A program made the translations under genes and the position numbers. Source: JAWLHU01 sp041690255 (GTDB lineage Bacteria > Bacillota > Sulfobacillia > Symbiobacteriales > Symbiobacteriaceae). From it: DNA of 64,000 nt. Location: contig JAWLHU010000005.1 of the NCBI GenBank assembly GCA_041690255.1, positions 248,001-312,000 of the forward strand, given 5' to 3'. The notes under the pieces were generated by a model. The model was not told the origin of the DNA. It did not search any database and saw only the letters and a list, made by a program, of their open reading frames with translations. Below, piece by piece: positions 16,667-24,776 of this stretch (positions are counted from its first letter, which is position 1; every line of letters begins with the position of its first letter).

Positions 16667-17503
16667 TTAGAAGAGCGGAAGCTTCTCCAGGACGGTCGTG
16701 TAGAAGAGCGACCGGCCAATCACCTCGCCGCCGACCGCCGCCACGAGGGCGAGGGAGAGGAGGGCGACGGAGGGCTGAGTGCCCCGGAGCAGTTGTGCCG
16801 CGGCGACCACCGGCAGCCCGATGCCGGCCAGCAGCCGGACCCAGAACCAAGGGGAGCCGAAGAGGGCACCGGCGGTGGCGGCCGAGACGCCAGAGAGGTA
16901 GGGGGCGTAGAAGGCGAGGCCGATCAGGAGGAGGCCGGCGGCGACGAGGGCGGTATAGCCCAGGAGCCGGCGGGCTTCGGGGGCGGCGTCCGGGGTGAGC
17001 AGGGAGAGGAGGCCCATGATCATGGCGCCCAGCAGGAGGGCCGTCACGAAGCCGCTCACCAGGTTGGACCAGTGGTTCCACTCAGGACGGGTGGGCAACT
17101 GGTAGACCATGCCGGTGGCGTAGACCGTCACCAGTCCGAGCAGGGCAGTCAGGGCGCTGACCGGCCGGATCAGGCCGGACTGCGGCTGCCACTGCCAGAG
17201 GAAGAAGAGGGCGGCGACGCCCGCAGAGAAGAGGGCCATGAAGAGGATCTCTCGGGAGAGCCAGGAGGACCCCATGTTGCTGAAGGCTCGCAGGCCGCCC
17301 ACGGGCTGGCCGAGGTGGAAGAAGGAGGCGGCCAGGGCGACCAGGGTGAGCGGTAGGGCGATCCGCCCGGCGTTCCGAAGGGCACTGGCCATGGTTGCCT
17401 GGCGCTCGGCGGAGAGGGCCCAGAGGATCAGGGTCGAGAAGAGGACCAGACCCACGGCGGCCTGGGAGAGAACGGTGAAGAGAATCAGCGGCGCTTCTTT
17501 CAT
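16667..17503 (-). CDS. dmsC: DmsC-type membrane anchor subunit of a molybdopterin reductase
   Basis: 278 aa with about eight hydrophobic helices and no signal peptide, the pattern of DmsC quinol-oxidising anchors. Family-like residues are SFFHLGQPVGGLRAFSNMGSSWLSRE, with the conserved His and Arg near quinol, and MVYQLPTRPEWN. It oxidises menaquinol and passes electrons to the Fe-S subunit. It follows dmsB by 11 bases and precedes the Fe-S protein gene. Substrate of the complex is not fixed by this subunit. Confidence 0.88.
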   Translation of the reverse strand: MKEAPLILFTVLSQAAVGLVLFSTLILWALSAERQATMASALRNAGRIALPLTLVALAASFFHLGQPVGGLRAFSNMGSSWLSREILFMALFSAGVAALFFLWQWQPQSGLIRPVSALTALLGLVTVYATGMVYQLPTRPEWNHWSNLVSGFVTALLLGAMIMGLLSLLTPDAAPEARRLLGYTALVAAGLLLIGLAFYAPYLSGVSAATAGALFGSPWFWVRLLAGIGLPVVAAAQLLRGTQPSVALLSLALVAAVGGEVIGRSLFYTTVLEKLPLF

Positions 17504-17514
17504 GGTTGCACCTC

Positions 17515-18114
17515 CTAGACCTGCCGGGCCCGGACGCCATCAACGATCCGGGTCGGCTTCAGATTGACCTCCGGACGGGGCTGGATCAGCACCGACGGAT
17601 TGGTCTTGGTCGGGTCAGGCAGGACGGGGATCGACCGGACCGCCGACGGATGCTTAGCCTGCAGCTCATCGATCGGGCCGAACTCCAGCGCCCGCATGAT
17701 GCAGGACTGGACACAGGCCGGCTGCTCGCCCTTCTCCAGCAGGGTGGTGCAACCGCTGCACTTGCCGACCTTGCCCTTGTTCGCATCGAACTGCGGTGCG
17801 GCGTAGGGGCAGGCGTAGGTGCAGTACTGGCACCCGATGCACTTGGATGGGTCATGGATCACCAGCCCGTCCTCCCGCTTGGTGTAGGCACCTACGGGGC
17901 ACACCTTCACACAGATCGGGTTCTCACAGTGGTTGCAGGCCATTGAGACGAAGTAGGCGAAGGGGCGGGGGAAGGAGCCGCCCTCCACGGAGCGGACCCG
18001 CCGCCAGCGCGGTCCGAGGTCAAGATCGTTGGTCTCTTTGCAGGCCATCTCACAGGTATGGCAGCCAATGCAGCGGTCGACATTGATATAGAAGCCGAGT
18101 TGCTTGTTCGCCAT
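17515..18114 (-). CDS. dmsB: DmsB-type 4Fe-4S electron transfer subunit
   Basis: 199 aa carrying four ferredoxin-type cysteine groups: CIGCHTCEMACKE near the start, CNHCENPICVKVCP, CIGCQYCTYACPY, and CSGCTTLLEKGEQPACVQSC. This is the four-cluster relay of DmsB/NrfC proteins. There is no signal, as expected for a subunit exported together with DmsA by the twin-arginine route. Its length is normal. It lies between dmsA (15 bases) and dmsC (11 bases) in one operon. Confidence 0.94.
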   Translation of the reverse strand: MANKQLGFYINVDRCIGCHTCEMACKETNDLDLGPRWRRVRSVEGGSFPRPFAYFVSMACNHCENPICVKVCPVGAYTKREDGLVIHDPSKCIGCQYCTYACPYAAPQFDANKGKVGKCSGCTTLLEKGEQPACVQSCIMRALEFGPIDELQAKHPSAVRSIPVLPDPTKTNPSVLIQPRPEVNLKPTRIVDGVRARQV

Positions 18115-18129
18115 GGCGATAATCCCCCC

Positions 18130-20406
18130 TTACGAGCGCTTCTCGACCTGGACCAGGGCCGTGTGCTGGGCGGTGGCGCCTGCAAACGGCGTGGGCCGGT
18201 CGTTGGTCAGAACGTTGGCGCAGCCGGCGGTGTCGATCGAACCGGACTTGCCGGGCTCCTTCGGGTCGTACCAGACGCCTTGCGGCAGGGCCACGGTGCC
18301 GGGCCGGATCCGCTCGGTCACCCAGGCGGTGATATGCACCTCACCACGGTCGTTAAAGATCCGGATCGGATCGCCGTTCTTCAGGCCGCGGGGGCCGGCG
18401 TCGACCGGGTTGATCCAGAGGGCGTGCGGCTCCATCTCCTGCAGGTGCGGGATGTTATGGAAGGAGGAGTGGACCCGGCGCTTGTTGTGCGGCGAGATCA
18501 GTTGGAGCGGGTACTGCGCGACCAGCGGGTCAGAGGGCGACTCCCAGTCCGCCAGGAACTTCGGCACGGCGGGCATCTTGGGATCGTTCTTCTCCTTCAG
18601 GCGGGGCGAGGAGATCTCGATCTTGCCACCCGGGGTGTTGAACTTGGCACCCGTCTCTCGCTGGGCCTTGAAGCCGACGATTGGGGTGGACATATCCAGT
18701 CGGACGATCTGCTGCTTCTTGAAGCTCTCCCAGTCGGGGACGACCTTGGACTTGCCGGCCAGCTCCTTCAGCCACTCCTCCTCGGTCTTGCCGCCGGTCC
18801 AGTCGGCCTCAAAGCCCAGCCGCTTGGCCATCTCCTGGAAGATCTCCCAGTCGGACTTGGACTCGTAGAGCGAGGGGATGATCGGGGGCATATAGACCAC
18901 GGCGCCGTTGGCGTTGCCGATATCCATCCGCTCGAAGATCGAGTTGATCGGCAGCAGCAGGTCGGCGAACTTGGCGGTCGGGGTCATGAACTGCTCATGG
19001 ACCACGAAGTACTTCAGGTTCTCGTTCTGCAGCGCGGTGATCGACTTATTCAGGTTGCCGCCCTGGTTCAGGTGGTTGCCGCCGGTGGCAATCGCCATGT
19101 GGATGTCCGCCGGGTAGCCGCCGCTCTTGCCCTTCAGGAAGAGGTCGGGCCACTGGTTACAGGGGACGCGGGAGTTGACCGGGTTCTTCGGGGAGGGGAG
19201 GCCGCCCACGCCGCCAGAGGGGAAGGCGAGCATCCAGTTCATCAGACCGGCGTAGCCGCCCAGAACGCCGATGTTGCCGGTCAGCGCTGCCAGGGAGGGG
19301 CCGCAGCGGGCGACCTGCTCGCCGTAGGCGGTGCGCTGCGGGCCGAGGCCCATGACCAGGGCGCCCGGCTTGTTGGTGGCGTACTCCCGGGCCATCTGGC
19401 GGATGGTGTGCGCATCCACCCCGGTGACCGGCTCCGCCCACTCCGGGGTCTTGGCGACGCCATCTTCCTTACCGGTGATGTAGTCAAACCACTCCTGCCA
19501 GCCCTCGGTATGCGTATCCAGGAAGGCCTGGTCGTGCAGGTTCTCGCTGATGATCACCTGGGCCATGGCCGACATGAGGGCCACGTCGGTACCCGGCTTC
19601 AGCGGAATCCAGGTGTCGGCGAAGGAGGCGGCAGTGTCGGTGAAGCGGGGGTCGATCACGTAGATCTTGCAGCCCTGCTCCTTGGCCTGCCGGAGGAAGT
19701 AGGTGGTGTTGGTGCCGGTGCCGCCCTCAGCCGGGTTCCAGCCCCACATGAGCAGGACCTTGGAGGACCGGAAGGAGGGGGCGCTGTTGTTGGAGCCGCC
19801 GCCCAGGGTGTAGGGCATGGCCACCGAGGTGGCGCCGGAGGAGTAGGAGAGGGTCTGCTCCGTGCAGCCGCCGAACATGCGCAGGAAGCGCGGGCCGAGC
19901 GAACGCCAGGTGTTGTGGATGGTCAGACCGATGGTACCGGAACCATCCATGGTGAAGAGGGAGGCCGGGCCATACTGCTCCTTGATCTCGGTCAGCATGG
20001 CGGCGTAGAGGGTGAAGGCCTCCTCCCAGGAGATTCGCTCAAACTTGCCCTCGCCCCGCTTGCCGACCCGCTTCATGGGGTACTTCAAGCGGTCCGGCGC
20101 GTAGACCCGGTGCCGGTAGGCATAGCCGCGCAGGCAGCTGCGGAGCTGGGGGTTGTCGGGACCGTCTACCGCTGCATCATCGGTACCGATTCGGGTGATG
20201 ACCCCATCTTTCACGTAGGCCTTTAGGATGCACTTCGAGCCACAGTTGCGGGCGCAGGCGGTGTAGTAGGCCAGTTCCTGTACCTCTTCGCCCGCCGCTT
20301 CAGCCGTCTCGACCAGGCTCCCGCCCAGTCCGAGCTTCGGGCCGACAACGGCTGCACCGCCCAGGAGTCCGGTCCAGGCCAGGAAGGTCCGCCGGGAAAC
20401 ACCCAT
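18130..20406 (-). CDS. dmsA: DmsA-type molybdopterin oxidoreductase catalytic subunit, Tat exported
   Basis: 758 aa. A Tat signal, SRRTFLAW at residues 4-11, is followed by a hydrophobic stretch. The [4Fe-4S] ligands are C51, C55, C59 and C91, spaced as in the DMSO reductase family. A molybdopterin domain follows (MDGSGTIGLT, VLLMWGWNPAEGG, YVIDPRFTDTAA), and a C-terminal dinucleotide-binding domain (PLQLISPHNKRRVHSS, VALPQGVW). The region that usually supplies the Mo ligand (TLSYSSGATSV) has Ser but no Cys, consistent with a DMSO/TMAO-reductase-like enzyme. Substrate is not determined. First gene of the dmsABC / Fe-S / torD operon. Confidence 0.93.
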   Translation of the reverse strand: MGVSRRTFLAWTGLLGGAAVVGPKLGLGGSLVETAEAAGEEVQELAYYTACARNCGSKCILKAYVKDGVITRIGTDDAAVDGPDNPQLRSCLRGYAYRHRVYAPDRLKYPMKRVGKRGEGKFERISWEEAFTLYAAMLTEIKEQYGPASLFTMDGSGTIGLTIHNTWRSLGPRFLRMFGGCTEQTLSYSSGATSVAMPYTLGGGSNNSAPSFRSSKVLLMWGWNPAEGGTGTNTTYFLRQAKEQGCKIYVIDPRFTDTAASFADTWIPLKPGTDVALMSAMAQVIISENLHDQAFLDTHTEGWQEWFDYITGKEDGVAKTPEWAEPVTGVDAHTIRQMAREYATNKPGALVMGLGPQRTAYGEQVARCGPSLAALTGNIGVLGGYAGLMNWMLAFPSGGVGGLPSPKNPVNSRVPCNQWPDLFLKGKSGGYPADIHMAIATGGNHLNQGGNLNKSITALQNENLKYFVVHEQFMTPTAKFADLLLPINSIFERMDIGNANGAVVYMPPIIPSLYESKSDWEIFQEMAKRLGFEADWTGGKTEEEWLKELAGKSKVVPDWESFKKQQIVRLDMSTPIVGFKAQRETGAKFNTPGGKIEISSPRLKEKNDPKMPAVPKFLADWESPSDPLVAQYPLQLISPHNKRRVHSSFHNIPHLQEMEPHALWINPVDAGPRGLKNGDPIRIFNDRGEVHITAWVTERIRPGTVALPQGVWYDPKEPGKSGSIDTAGCANVLTNDRPTPFAGATAQHTALVQVEKRS

Positions 20407-20422
20407 GATCTCTGCCTCCTTC

Positions 20423-20443
20423 AGCTCCCTTCGGTCGGGAGCT
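20423..20443 (-). other. Hairpin in the dmsA leader
   Basis: AGCTCCC pairs with GGGAGCT around a 7-base loop, directly upstream of the dmsA RBS (AAGGAGG, minus strand). It could tune translation or stabilise the message. Confidence 0.45.
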
Positions 20444-20459
20444 TGTGATCACATTCACT
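20444..20459. promoter_or_regulatory. FNR/CRP-type operator between dmsA and its regulator
   Basis: TGTGA-TCACAT-TCACT, a two-fold symmetric site with a 6-base spacer matching the TGTGA-N6-TCACA/T consensus of Crp/Fnr proteins, including that described for Bacillus Fnr. A TATAGT on the minus strand (20457-20462) overlaps it. Which gene it serves, and whether it activates or represses, cannot be settled by eye. Confidence 0.7.
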
Positions 20460-20582
20460 ATAATTGGTGTAGACCGAGATCGTCTGTCGTCTACTTTACA
20501 AACGGATATTAAGAAGACTGTGGGTGCGGACGCCGTCGCGGTACGATGAAGGTGTTCCAGACCACAATCGGGAGGCGAGCGT

Positions 20583-21302
20583 TTGGATGCCTTACTCACC
20601 TCACCTTGGATTCTGCCCTGCCATGAGAGTGCTCCCGGACTGGTCGACCGGCTCATACCGGTGGCCGAGCACCGCGAGTTCCCGGTCGGTGCGACCCTGA
20701 TCGAACAGGGCGAGTATGCCACGGGCATCTACTTCCTGCTCGACGGTCATGTGAAGCAGACGGTTATGAACCCGAACGGCACCGTTCGAGCCCTGGCCAT
20801 GATCGCTCCGGGCTGTGTGATCGGCGAAGCGGCCGTCCTGGACGGGGAGCCATCACAGATCACGACGACGGCGCTGACCCGGCTGAAGTGCCTCTTCCTC
20901 CGAACTGAACAGGTACACGATCTGATCGAGACCGATCCCGACTTTGTCCGATTGCTGCTACTGACGCTGACACGGCGGTTCCGCCTGCTCTCCAAGCTGG
21001 TGACCGACACGACCCTCCGCCCGGTGCCTGAGCAACTCACCTGTCTGCTGCACCAACTCGCCCGGCAGAAGGGGCCGGAGCAGAAGGGCCTGCGGCACGT
21101 CACGCTACAGGTCAGTCACCAGGAGCTGGCGGAGTTCCTCGGGGTCTCCCGAGTGACGATCTCCAACTGCCTGGCGAACCTGAAGGAGGAGGGGCTGATC
21201 GAGACGGGGCACCGCCTGATTCACGTGCTGGAGCCCAGCCGCCTGCGCTGCTGCGGGGAGAGTCCCTGGTGCATTAGCTACCAGCCACCGGCACGGGGCT
21301 GA
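20583..21302 (+). CDS. Crp/Fnr family transcription regulator, probable oxygen sensor
   Basis: 239 aa. TTG 20583 is the start because GGGAGG sits eight bases upstream and the ATG at 20587 is out of frame. It has a cyclic-nucleotide-binding-like beta barrel (about 20-130), a long dimer helix, and a winged helix with SHQELAEFLGVSRVTISNCLANLKEEG (about 178-205). The tail holds cysteines 223, 224 and 230 (RLRCCGESPWC), reminiscent of the C-terminal [4Fe-4S] ligands of Bacillus Fnr rather than the N-terminal set of E. coli FNR. It is divergent from dmsA, with an FNR-type site between them, so it probably controls that operon. Confidence 0.86.
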   Translation: MDALLTSPWILPCHESAPGLVDRLIPVAEHREFPVGATLIEQGEYATGIYFLLDGHVKQTVMNPNGTVRALAMIAPGCVIGEAAVLDGEPSQITTTALTRLKCLFLRTEQVHDLIETDPDFVRLLLLTLTRRFRLLSKLVTDTTLRPVPEQLTCLLHQLARQKGPEQKGLRHVTLQVSHQELAEFLGVSRVTISNCLANLKEEGLIETGHRLIHVLEPSRLRCCGESPWCISYQPPARG

Positions 21303-21327
21303 TCCGCTCCCTGCTTCACCACACAGA

Positions 21328-21373
21328 AGACCCCTGGTTATCGCCTACCGGCGAGAACCAGGGGTCTCTCCTT
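21328..21373. terminator. Bidirectional terminator between the regulator and moaA
   Basis: AGACCCCTGGTT pairs perfectly with AACCAGGGGTCT across a 16-base loop that can itself pair (CGCCtacCGGCG). It is followed by CTCCTTTG. Both flanking genes end here. Confidence 0.82.
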
Positions 21374-21385
21374 TGATCTGAGCCA

Positions 21386-22372
21386 CTATCCGCCGATCTC
21401 CCGCATGGCCATGGTAGCATGGGAGAAGTCGCCGGGGTTTACGCCGTGCCATTCGGGTTTCAGCGCGGCTGCCTTTACGAGCAGGCGTGCGATCTCTTCA
21501 TCGTCACAGCCGGTGCGCATGCGCTCCTTCAGATCGGCCTCGCCCTCCACCAGCAGGCAGGAGCGGATCTTGCCGTCGGCGGTCAGGCGCATCCGGTTGC
21601 AGGAGTCGCAGAAATGCTGTGTCACCGGGGTGATCACACCCACCGTTGCACTGCTCTCCTGAACCCGGTAGAGCCTGGCCGGATCGCCGGGGCGAAGGGC
21701 CAGCGGCTCCAGCGGGAAGGCTTGCTGCACCCGCTCCAGGATCTCCTGGGCCGGCACGAAGTACTGGTCCCACATCCCCGCGGCGCAACCGATCGGCATG
21801 TACTCAATAAACCGGACTTGCCATCCCCGCCGTACACCCATGGCCACCAGTGGGATGATCTGGTCATCGTTCATGGTCCGCATGACGACAGAGTTGATCT
21901 TGATCGGGGTCAGGCCGGCGGCTTCAGCAGCCTCAATGCCAGCCAGGACGCGGGTGAGCGAGCCACCTCGGGTCACCCGTGCGAACTGCTGGGCATCCAG
22001 CGTGTCCAGCGAGATATTTACCCGCTTCACTCCCGCCTCGGCCAGTGGCCTGGCGTAGCGCTCCAGCTTGTGGGCGTTGGTGGAGAGGGCGACCTCCCGA
22101 ATGCCGGGCAGGGCGGCAATCTCGCGGACCAGGCCGACAAGCCCGGGGCGGACCAGCGGCTCGCCACCGGTCAGGCGGATCTTCGAGACGCCCATGGAGG
22201 CGGCAACCCGCACGACCCGGACGATCTCATCATCGGTGAGGTAGCTGTTGTGGGGGAGAAATTCCAGCCCCTCCGCGGGCATGCAATAGGTGCAGCGCAT
22301 GTCACATCGATCGGTAATGGAGATCCGCAGATAGGAGATCGGTCGATTACCCGGGCTGAGCAGTTGCGTCAT
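21386..22372 (-). CDS. moaA: GTP 3',8-cyclase MoaA (molybdenum cofactor synthesis)
   Basis: 328 aa. Radical-SAM enzyme making the first molybdopterin intermediate from GTP. The N-terminal cluster CDMRCTYC uses C23, C27 and C30; the glycine-rich SAM motif is RLTGGEPLVRPG. The C-terminal cluster is CDSCNRMRLTADGKIRSC. ATG 22372 is chosen over 22390 because GGGAGGAA lies six bases upstream. The usual C-terminal double glycine is present (MREIGG). Placed next to the DMSO-reductase operon, whose catalytic subunit needs this cofactor. Confidence 0.96.
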   Translation of the reverse strand: MTQLLSPGNRPISYLRISITDRCDMRCTYCMPAEGLEFLPHNSYLTDDEIVRVVRVAASMGVSKIRLTGGEPLVRPGLVGLVREIAALPGIREVALSTNAHKLERYARPLAEAGVKRVNISLDTLDAQQFARVTRGGSLTRVLAGIEAAEAAGLTPIKINSVVMRTMNDDQIIPLVAMGVRRGWQVRFIEYMPIGCAAGMWDQYFVPAQEILERVQQAFPLEPLALRPGDPARLYRVQESSATVGVITPVTQHFCDSCNRMRLTADGKIRSCLLVEGEADLKERMRTGCDDEEIARLLVKAAALKPEWHGVNPGDFSHATMAMREIGG

Positions 22373-22414
22373 TCCACATTCCTCCCGCATGGTTGGATTC
22401 CCCGCGGTGGGAGG

Positions 22415-22618
22415 CTACTTTACGATGGAATCCTTGATCTCTTTGACTTCCTTCACGCTCTCCGCCAGATCACCGACGGTGTTGTTCATGGCGCCCTTGA
22501 ACTCACGGATCGACTTGCCGACCGCCTTGCCCAGTTCGGGCAGCTTGGCCGGGCCAAAGATCAACAGCGCCGCACCGATGATCAGGATGATCTCACCAGC
22601 GCCGAGTTTGCTGAACAT
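22415..22618 (-). CDS. tatA: Twin-arginine translocase subunit TatA
   Basis: 67 aa. One N-terminal helix (EIILIIGAALLIFGPAKLPELG, residues 9-30, with the FGPxKLP hinge), an amphipathic helix (GKAVGKSIREFKGA) and a charged tail. This is the pore-forming TatA/E family. RBS GAGGAGG lies upstream. No tatC is nearby, so it supplies a pore subunit to a translocase encoded elsewhere; the DmsA Tat signal is the obvious local client. Confidence 0.93.
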   Translation of the reverse strand: MFSKLGAGEIILIIGAALLIFGPAKLPELGKAVGKSIREFKGAMNNTVGDLAESVKEVKEIKDSIVK

Positions 22619-22706
22619 CAGGATTCGCCTCCTCGTGATTGCTCCGGCTGTTCCCTACGATTCTACCCCATACGGTACCTTGTGGCGACCCCTCAAAGGG
22701 TAAGAA

Positions 22707-22740
22707 TAGACTATGGTAGGAATCAGTATCCCATAGTCTA
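22707..22740. repeat. Perfect 10-bp inverted repeat upstream of tatA
   Basis: TAGACTATGG and CCATAGTCTA are separated by 14 bases. It lies between the tatA start and the end of the nup operon. Read on the minus strand it is followed by TTCTTACC, so it may be a weak terminator, or an operator for tatA. Confidence 0.5.
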
Positions 22741-22756
22741 GCCTCGGGTGGGGAGC

Positions 22757-22786
22757 AGAGAAAGCGCCCCTCCATTAGGAGGGGCG
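22757..22786 (-). terminator. Terminator at the end of the nup operon
   Basis: On the minus strand CGCCCCTCC pairs with GGAGGGGCG around a 4-base loop, followed by CTTTCTCTG. It begins 8 bases after the nupQ-like stop. Confidence 0.75.
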
Positions 22787-22794
22787 AGGTGGCT

Positions 22795-23679
22795 CTAGTG
22801 AGCCTTTTCGTACGGAAGACCGCTCGCTGCCGGCGGGGTGGATCGACCGACGAAGCCGGCCAGGGCCAACATGGTCAGCACGTAGGGAGTCATGGAGAAG
22901 AACTGATACGGAATCGCTGTGATGCCCAACGTCTGGAAGATGGTGCCCAGCGACTCGGAGACGCCGAAGAGCAGGGTGGCAGCGATCGCTCCGAGCGGGT
23001 TCCACTTACCGAAGATCACGGCCGCCAGGGCAATGAAGCCCTTACCGGCGGTCATGCCGTGAACGAAGCGGGAGAGCAGACCGATCGAGAGGGAGGCGCC
23101 CGCCAGGCCTGCGAAAGCGCCCGAGAGAAGGACGCCCCAGTAACGCATCTTCGCCACGTTGACACCGACCGTATCCGCCGCCAATGGATGCTCGCCTACC
23201 GCCCGGAGCCGGAGGCCCCAGGAGGTCTTCCACAGGGCGTAGTGCGCGGCAAACGCAAGGATGAAGGCGAGGTAGACGAAGAGGTTCAGTCCGAAGAGGT
23301 CGGGCATCTTCGCGACCGACGGCGTCCCACCGGCCTGCCCCCAGACCTTGTTCAGCATGAACTCAGTCAGGCCGGCGGCGGCCAGGTTGAGGGCGACGCC
23401 GGAGACGGTCTGGTTCGCCTTGTACTTGATTGAGGCAACCGCATGGAGAGAGGCGTAGGCAATGCCTGCGGCCATGCCGCCAAGCATGCCGAGCAGGGCC
23501 GAGTTGGTCACGAAGGAGACCCACACAGCGGCGAAGGCGCCGACCAGCATGATCCCTTCCAAGGCGATGTTCACCACGCCGGAGCGCTCGGAGAAGATGC
23601 CGCCCAGGGCAGCGAGAAGGAGGGGAGTGGCGGCACGGAGGGTCGCCGTCACCAATACCGTGATGATCGCCCAGGTCAT
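22795..23679 (-). CDS. nupQ: Nucleoside-type ABC transporter permease, NupQ-like
   Basis: 294 aa polytopic membrane protein of the branched-chain permease superfamily. Marker motifs are AALGGIFSERSGVVNIALEGIMLVGAF at the N-terminus, then WGLRLRAVGEHPLAADTVGVNVAKMRYWGVLLSGA, typical of the second permease of BMP-dependent nucleoside importers. Its ATG overlaps the stop of the preceding permease (ATGA). Last gene of the bmp-nupO-nupP-nupQ operon. Purine nucleosides are the likely substrate by family, not proven. Confidence 0.88.
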   Translation of the reverse strand: MTWAIITVLVTATLRAATPLLLAALGGIFSERSGVVNIALEGIMLVGAFAAVWVSFVTNSALLGMLGGMAAGIAYASLHAVASIKYKANQTVSGVALNLAAAGLTEFMLNKVWGQAGGTPSVAKMPDLFGLNLFVYLAFILAFAAHYALWKTSWGLRLRAVGEHPLAADTVGVNVAKMRYWGVLLSGAFAGLAGASLSIGLLSRFVHGMTAGKGFIALAAVIFGKWNPLGAIAATLLFGVSESLGTIFQTLGITAIPYQFFSMTPYVLTMLALAGFVGRSTPPAASGLPYEKAH

Positions 23680-24776
23680 GCCGTCTTCACCTCCGTCTTC
23701 ACCTTGCGGTTTCGCAGGAACCGCCAGATTCCCTCGGCGGCCACGAAGAAGATGACCGTGCCCTGGACGATGTAGATGACCGCCTTGGGTACGCCGGCCG
23801 CCGCCTGCATCTGCGGGCCGCCGCGCTCCAGGGCGCCGAAGAGGAGGGCGGCGAGGATCACGCCGAGCGGGTGATTCCGACCGACCAGCGCCACGGCGAT
23901 GCCGTCGAAGCCGTAGCCGACGAAGGCGGTGGTCTCGAAGAACCGGCGGTTGACGCCCAGGGTCTGAACAGCCCCGGCCAGCCCCGAGAGGGCCCCGGAG
24001 AGCGCCATGGCCAGCACGATGTTCCGCCCGACCGAGATCCCGGCGTACTCGGCCGCACCGGGGGAGAGGCCGACGGCGCGGATCTCATAGCCAGATGGGG
24101 TCTTCCACAGGATGATCCAGACGACAAAGGCCGCCACCAGGGCGATCCAAAGGCCCGTGTGCAGCCGGGAGCCCTCGATCAGCCCCTGCGTGAGGGCCGC
24201 TGTCGCCTGGACAGGCTGAGAGGAGCCCTGCCCCGAGCTGCCCTTCAGGTAGGCGTTGAGCAGCCAACTGCCCAGGAAGAGCGCCACGTAGTTCAGCATG
24301 ATCGAGTTGATCACCTCATGAACGCCGCGGAAGGTCTTGAGCAGGCCGGCAATGCTGGCCCAGAAGGCGCCGGCCGCGGTGCCCGCGAGGAGTGCCAGGG
24401 TGACGTGGAAGAGGCCGGCAAGGCCGGGTGAGAGCCCTTCCGGCATCTTCACAGCATAGCCGACCACCACGGCGGCAATCTGGGCGACCAGGTACTGCCC
24501 CTCCACGCCAATGTTGAAGAGGCCGGAGCGGAAGGCGAGAGAGACCGCCAGGCCGGTGAAGATCAGCGGAATGGTAGAGACCAGGGTCTCGCCGAAGGCA
24601 CGGGGCGAGCCTGCCACCGCCTGTGCAAAGGCGGTGTAAGCCTGGATGGGACTCTTGCCGGCGATCAGAATGAAGACCGTGCCCACAATCATGCCGACAA
24701 TCGTGGCCAGCACGGGAATGGAAACCGCCTCCACGGCCTCACGGACCACCCTGGAGAGGCCCGACTCCTTAGCCAC
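23676..24776 (-). CDS. nupP: Nucleoside-type ABC transporter permease, NupP-like
   Basis: 366 aa, about ten hydrophobic helices, with the family motifs SGLFNIGVEGQYLV, AYLKGSSGQ, GYEIRAVGLSPGAAEYAGI and FVGYGFDGIAVALVGRNHPLG. Start GTG 24776 is preferred: AGGAGG lies eight bases upstream, whereas GTGs at 24785 and 24782 fall inside that RBS. Overlaps the ATPase gene end by eight bases and nupQ by four, showing tight translational coupling. It pairs with NupQ to form the channel. Confidence 0.88.
   Translation of the reverse strand: MAKESGLSRVVREAVEAVSIPVLATIVGMIVGTVFILIAGKSPIQAYTAFAQAVAGSPRAFGETLVSTIPLIFTGLAVSLAFRSGLFNIGVEGQYLVAQIAAVVVGYAVKMPEGLSPGLAGLFHVTLALLAGTAAGAFWASIAGLLKTFRGVHEVINSIMLNYVALFLGSWLLNAYLKGSSGQGSSQPVQATAALTQGLIEGSRLHTGLWIALVAAFVVWIILWKTPSGYEIRAVGLSPGAAEYAGISVGRNIVLAMALSGALSGLAGAVQTLGVNRRFFETTAFVGYGFDGIAVALVGRNHPLGVILAALLFGALERGGPQMQAAAGVPKAVIYIVQGTVIFFVAAEGIWRFLRNRKVKTEVKTA

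Noticed and set aside
18058..20226. 722-codon plus-strand ORF opposite dmsA
   Set aside because: Antisense shadow; the dmsA strand has a Tat signal and the Fe-S ligands.
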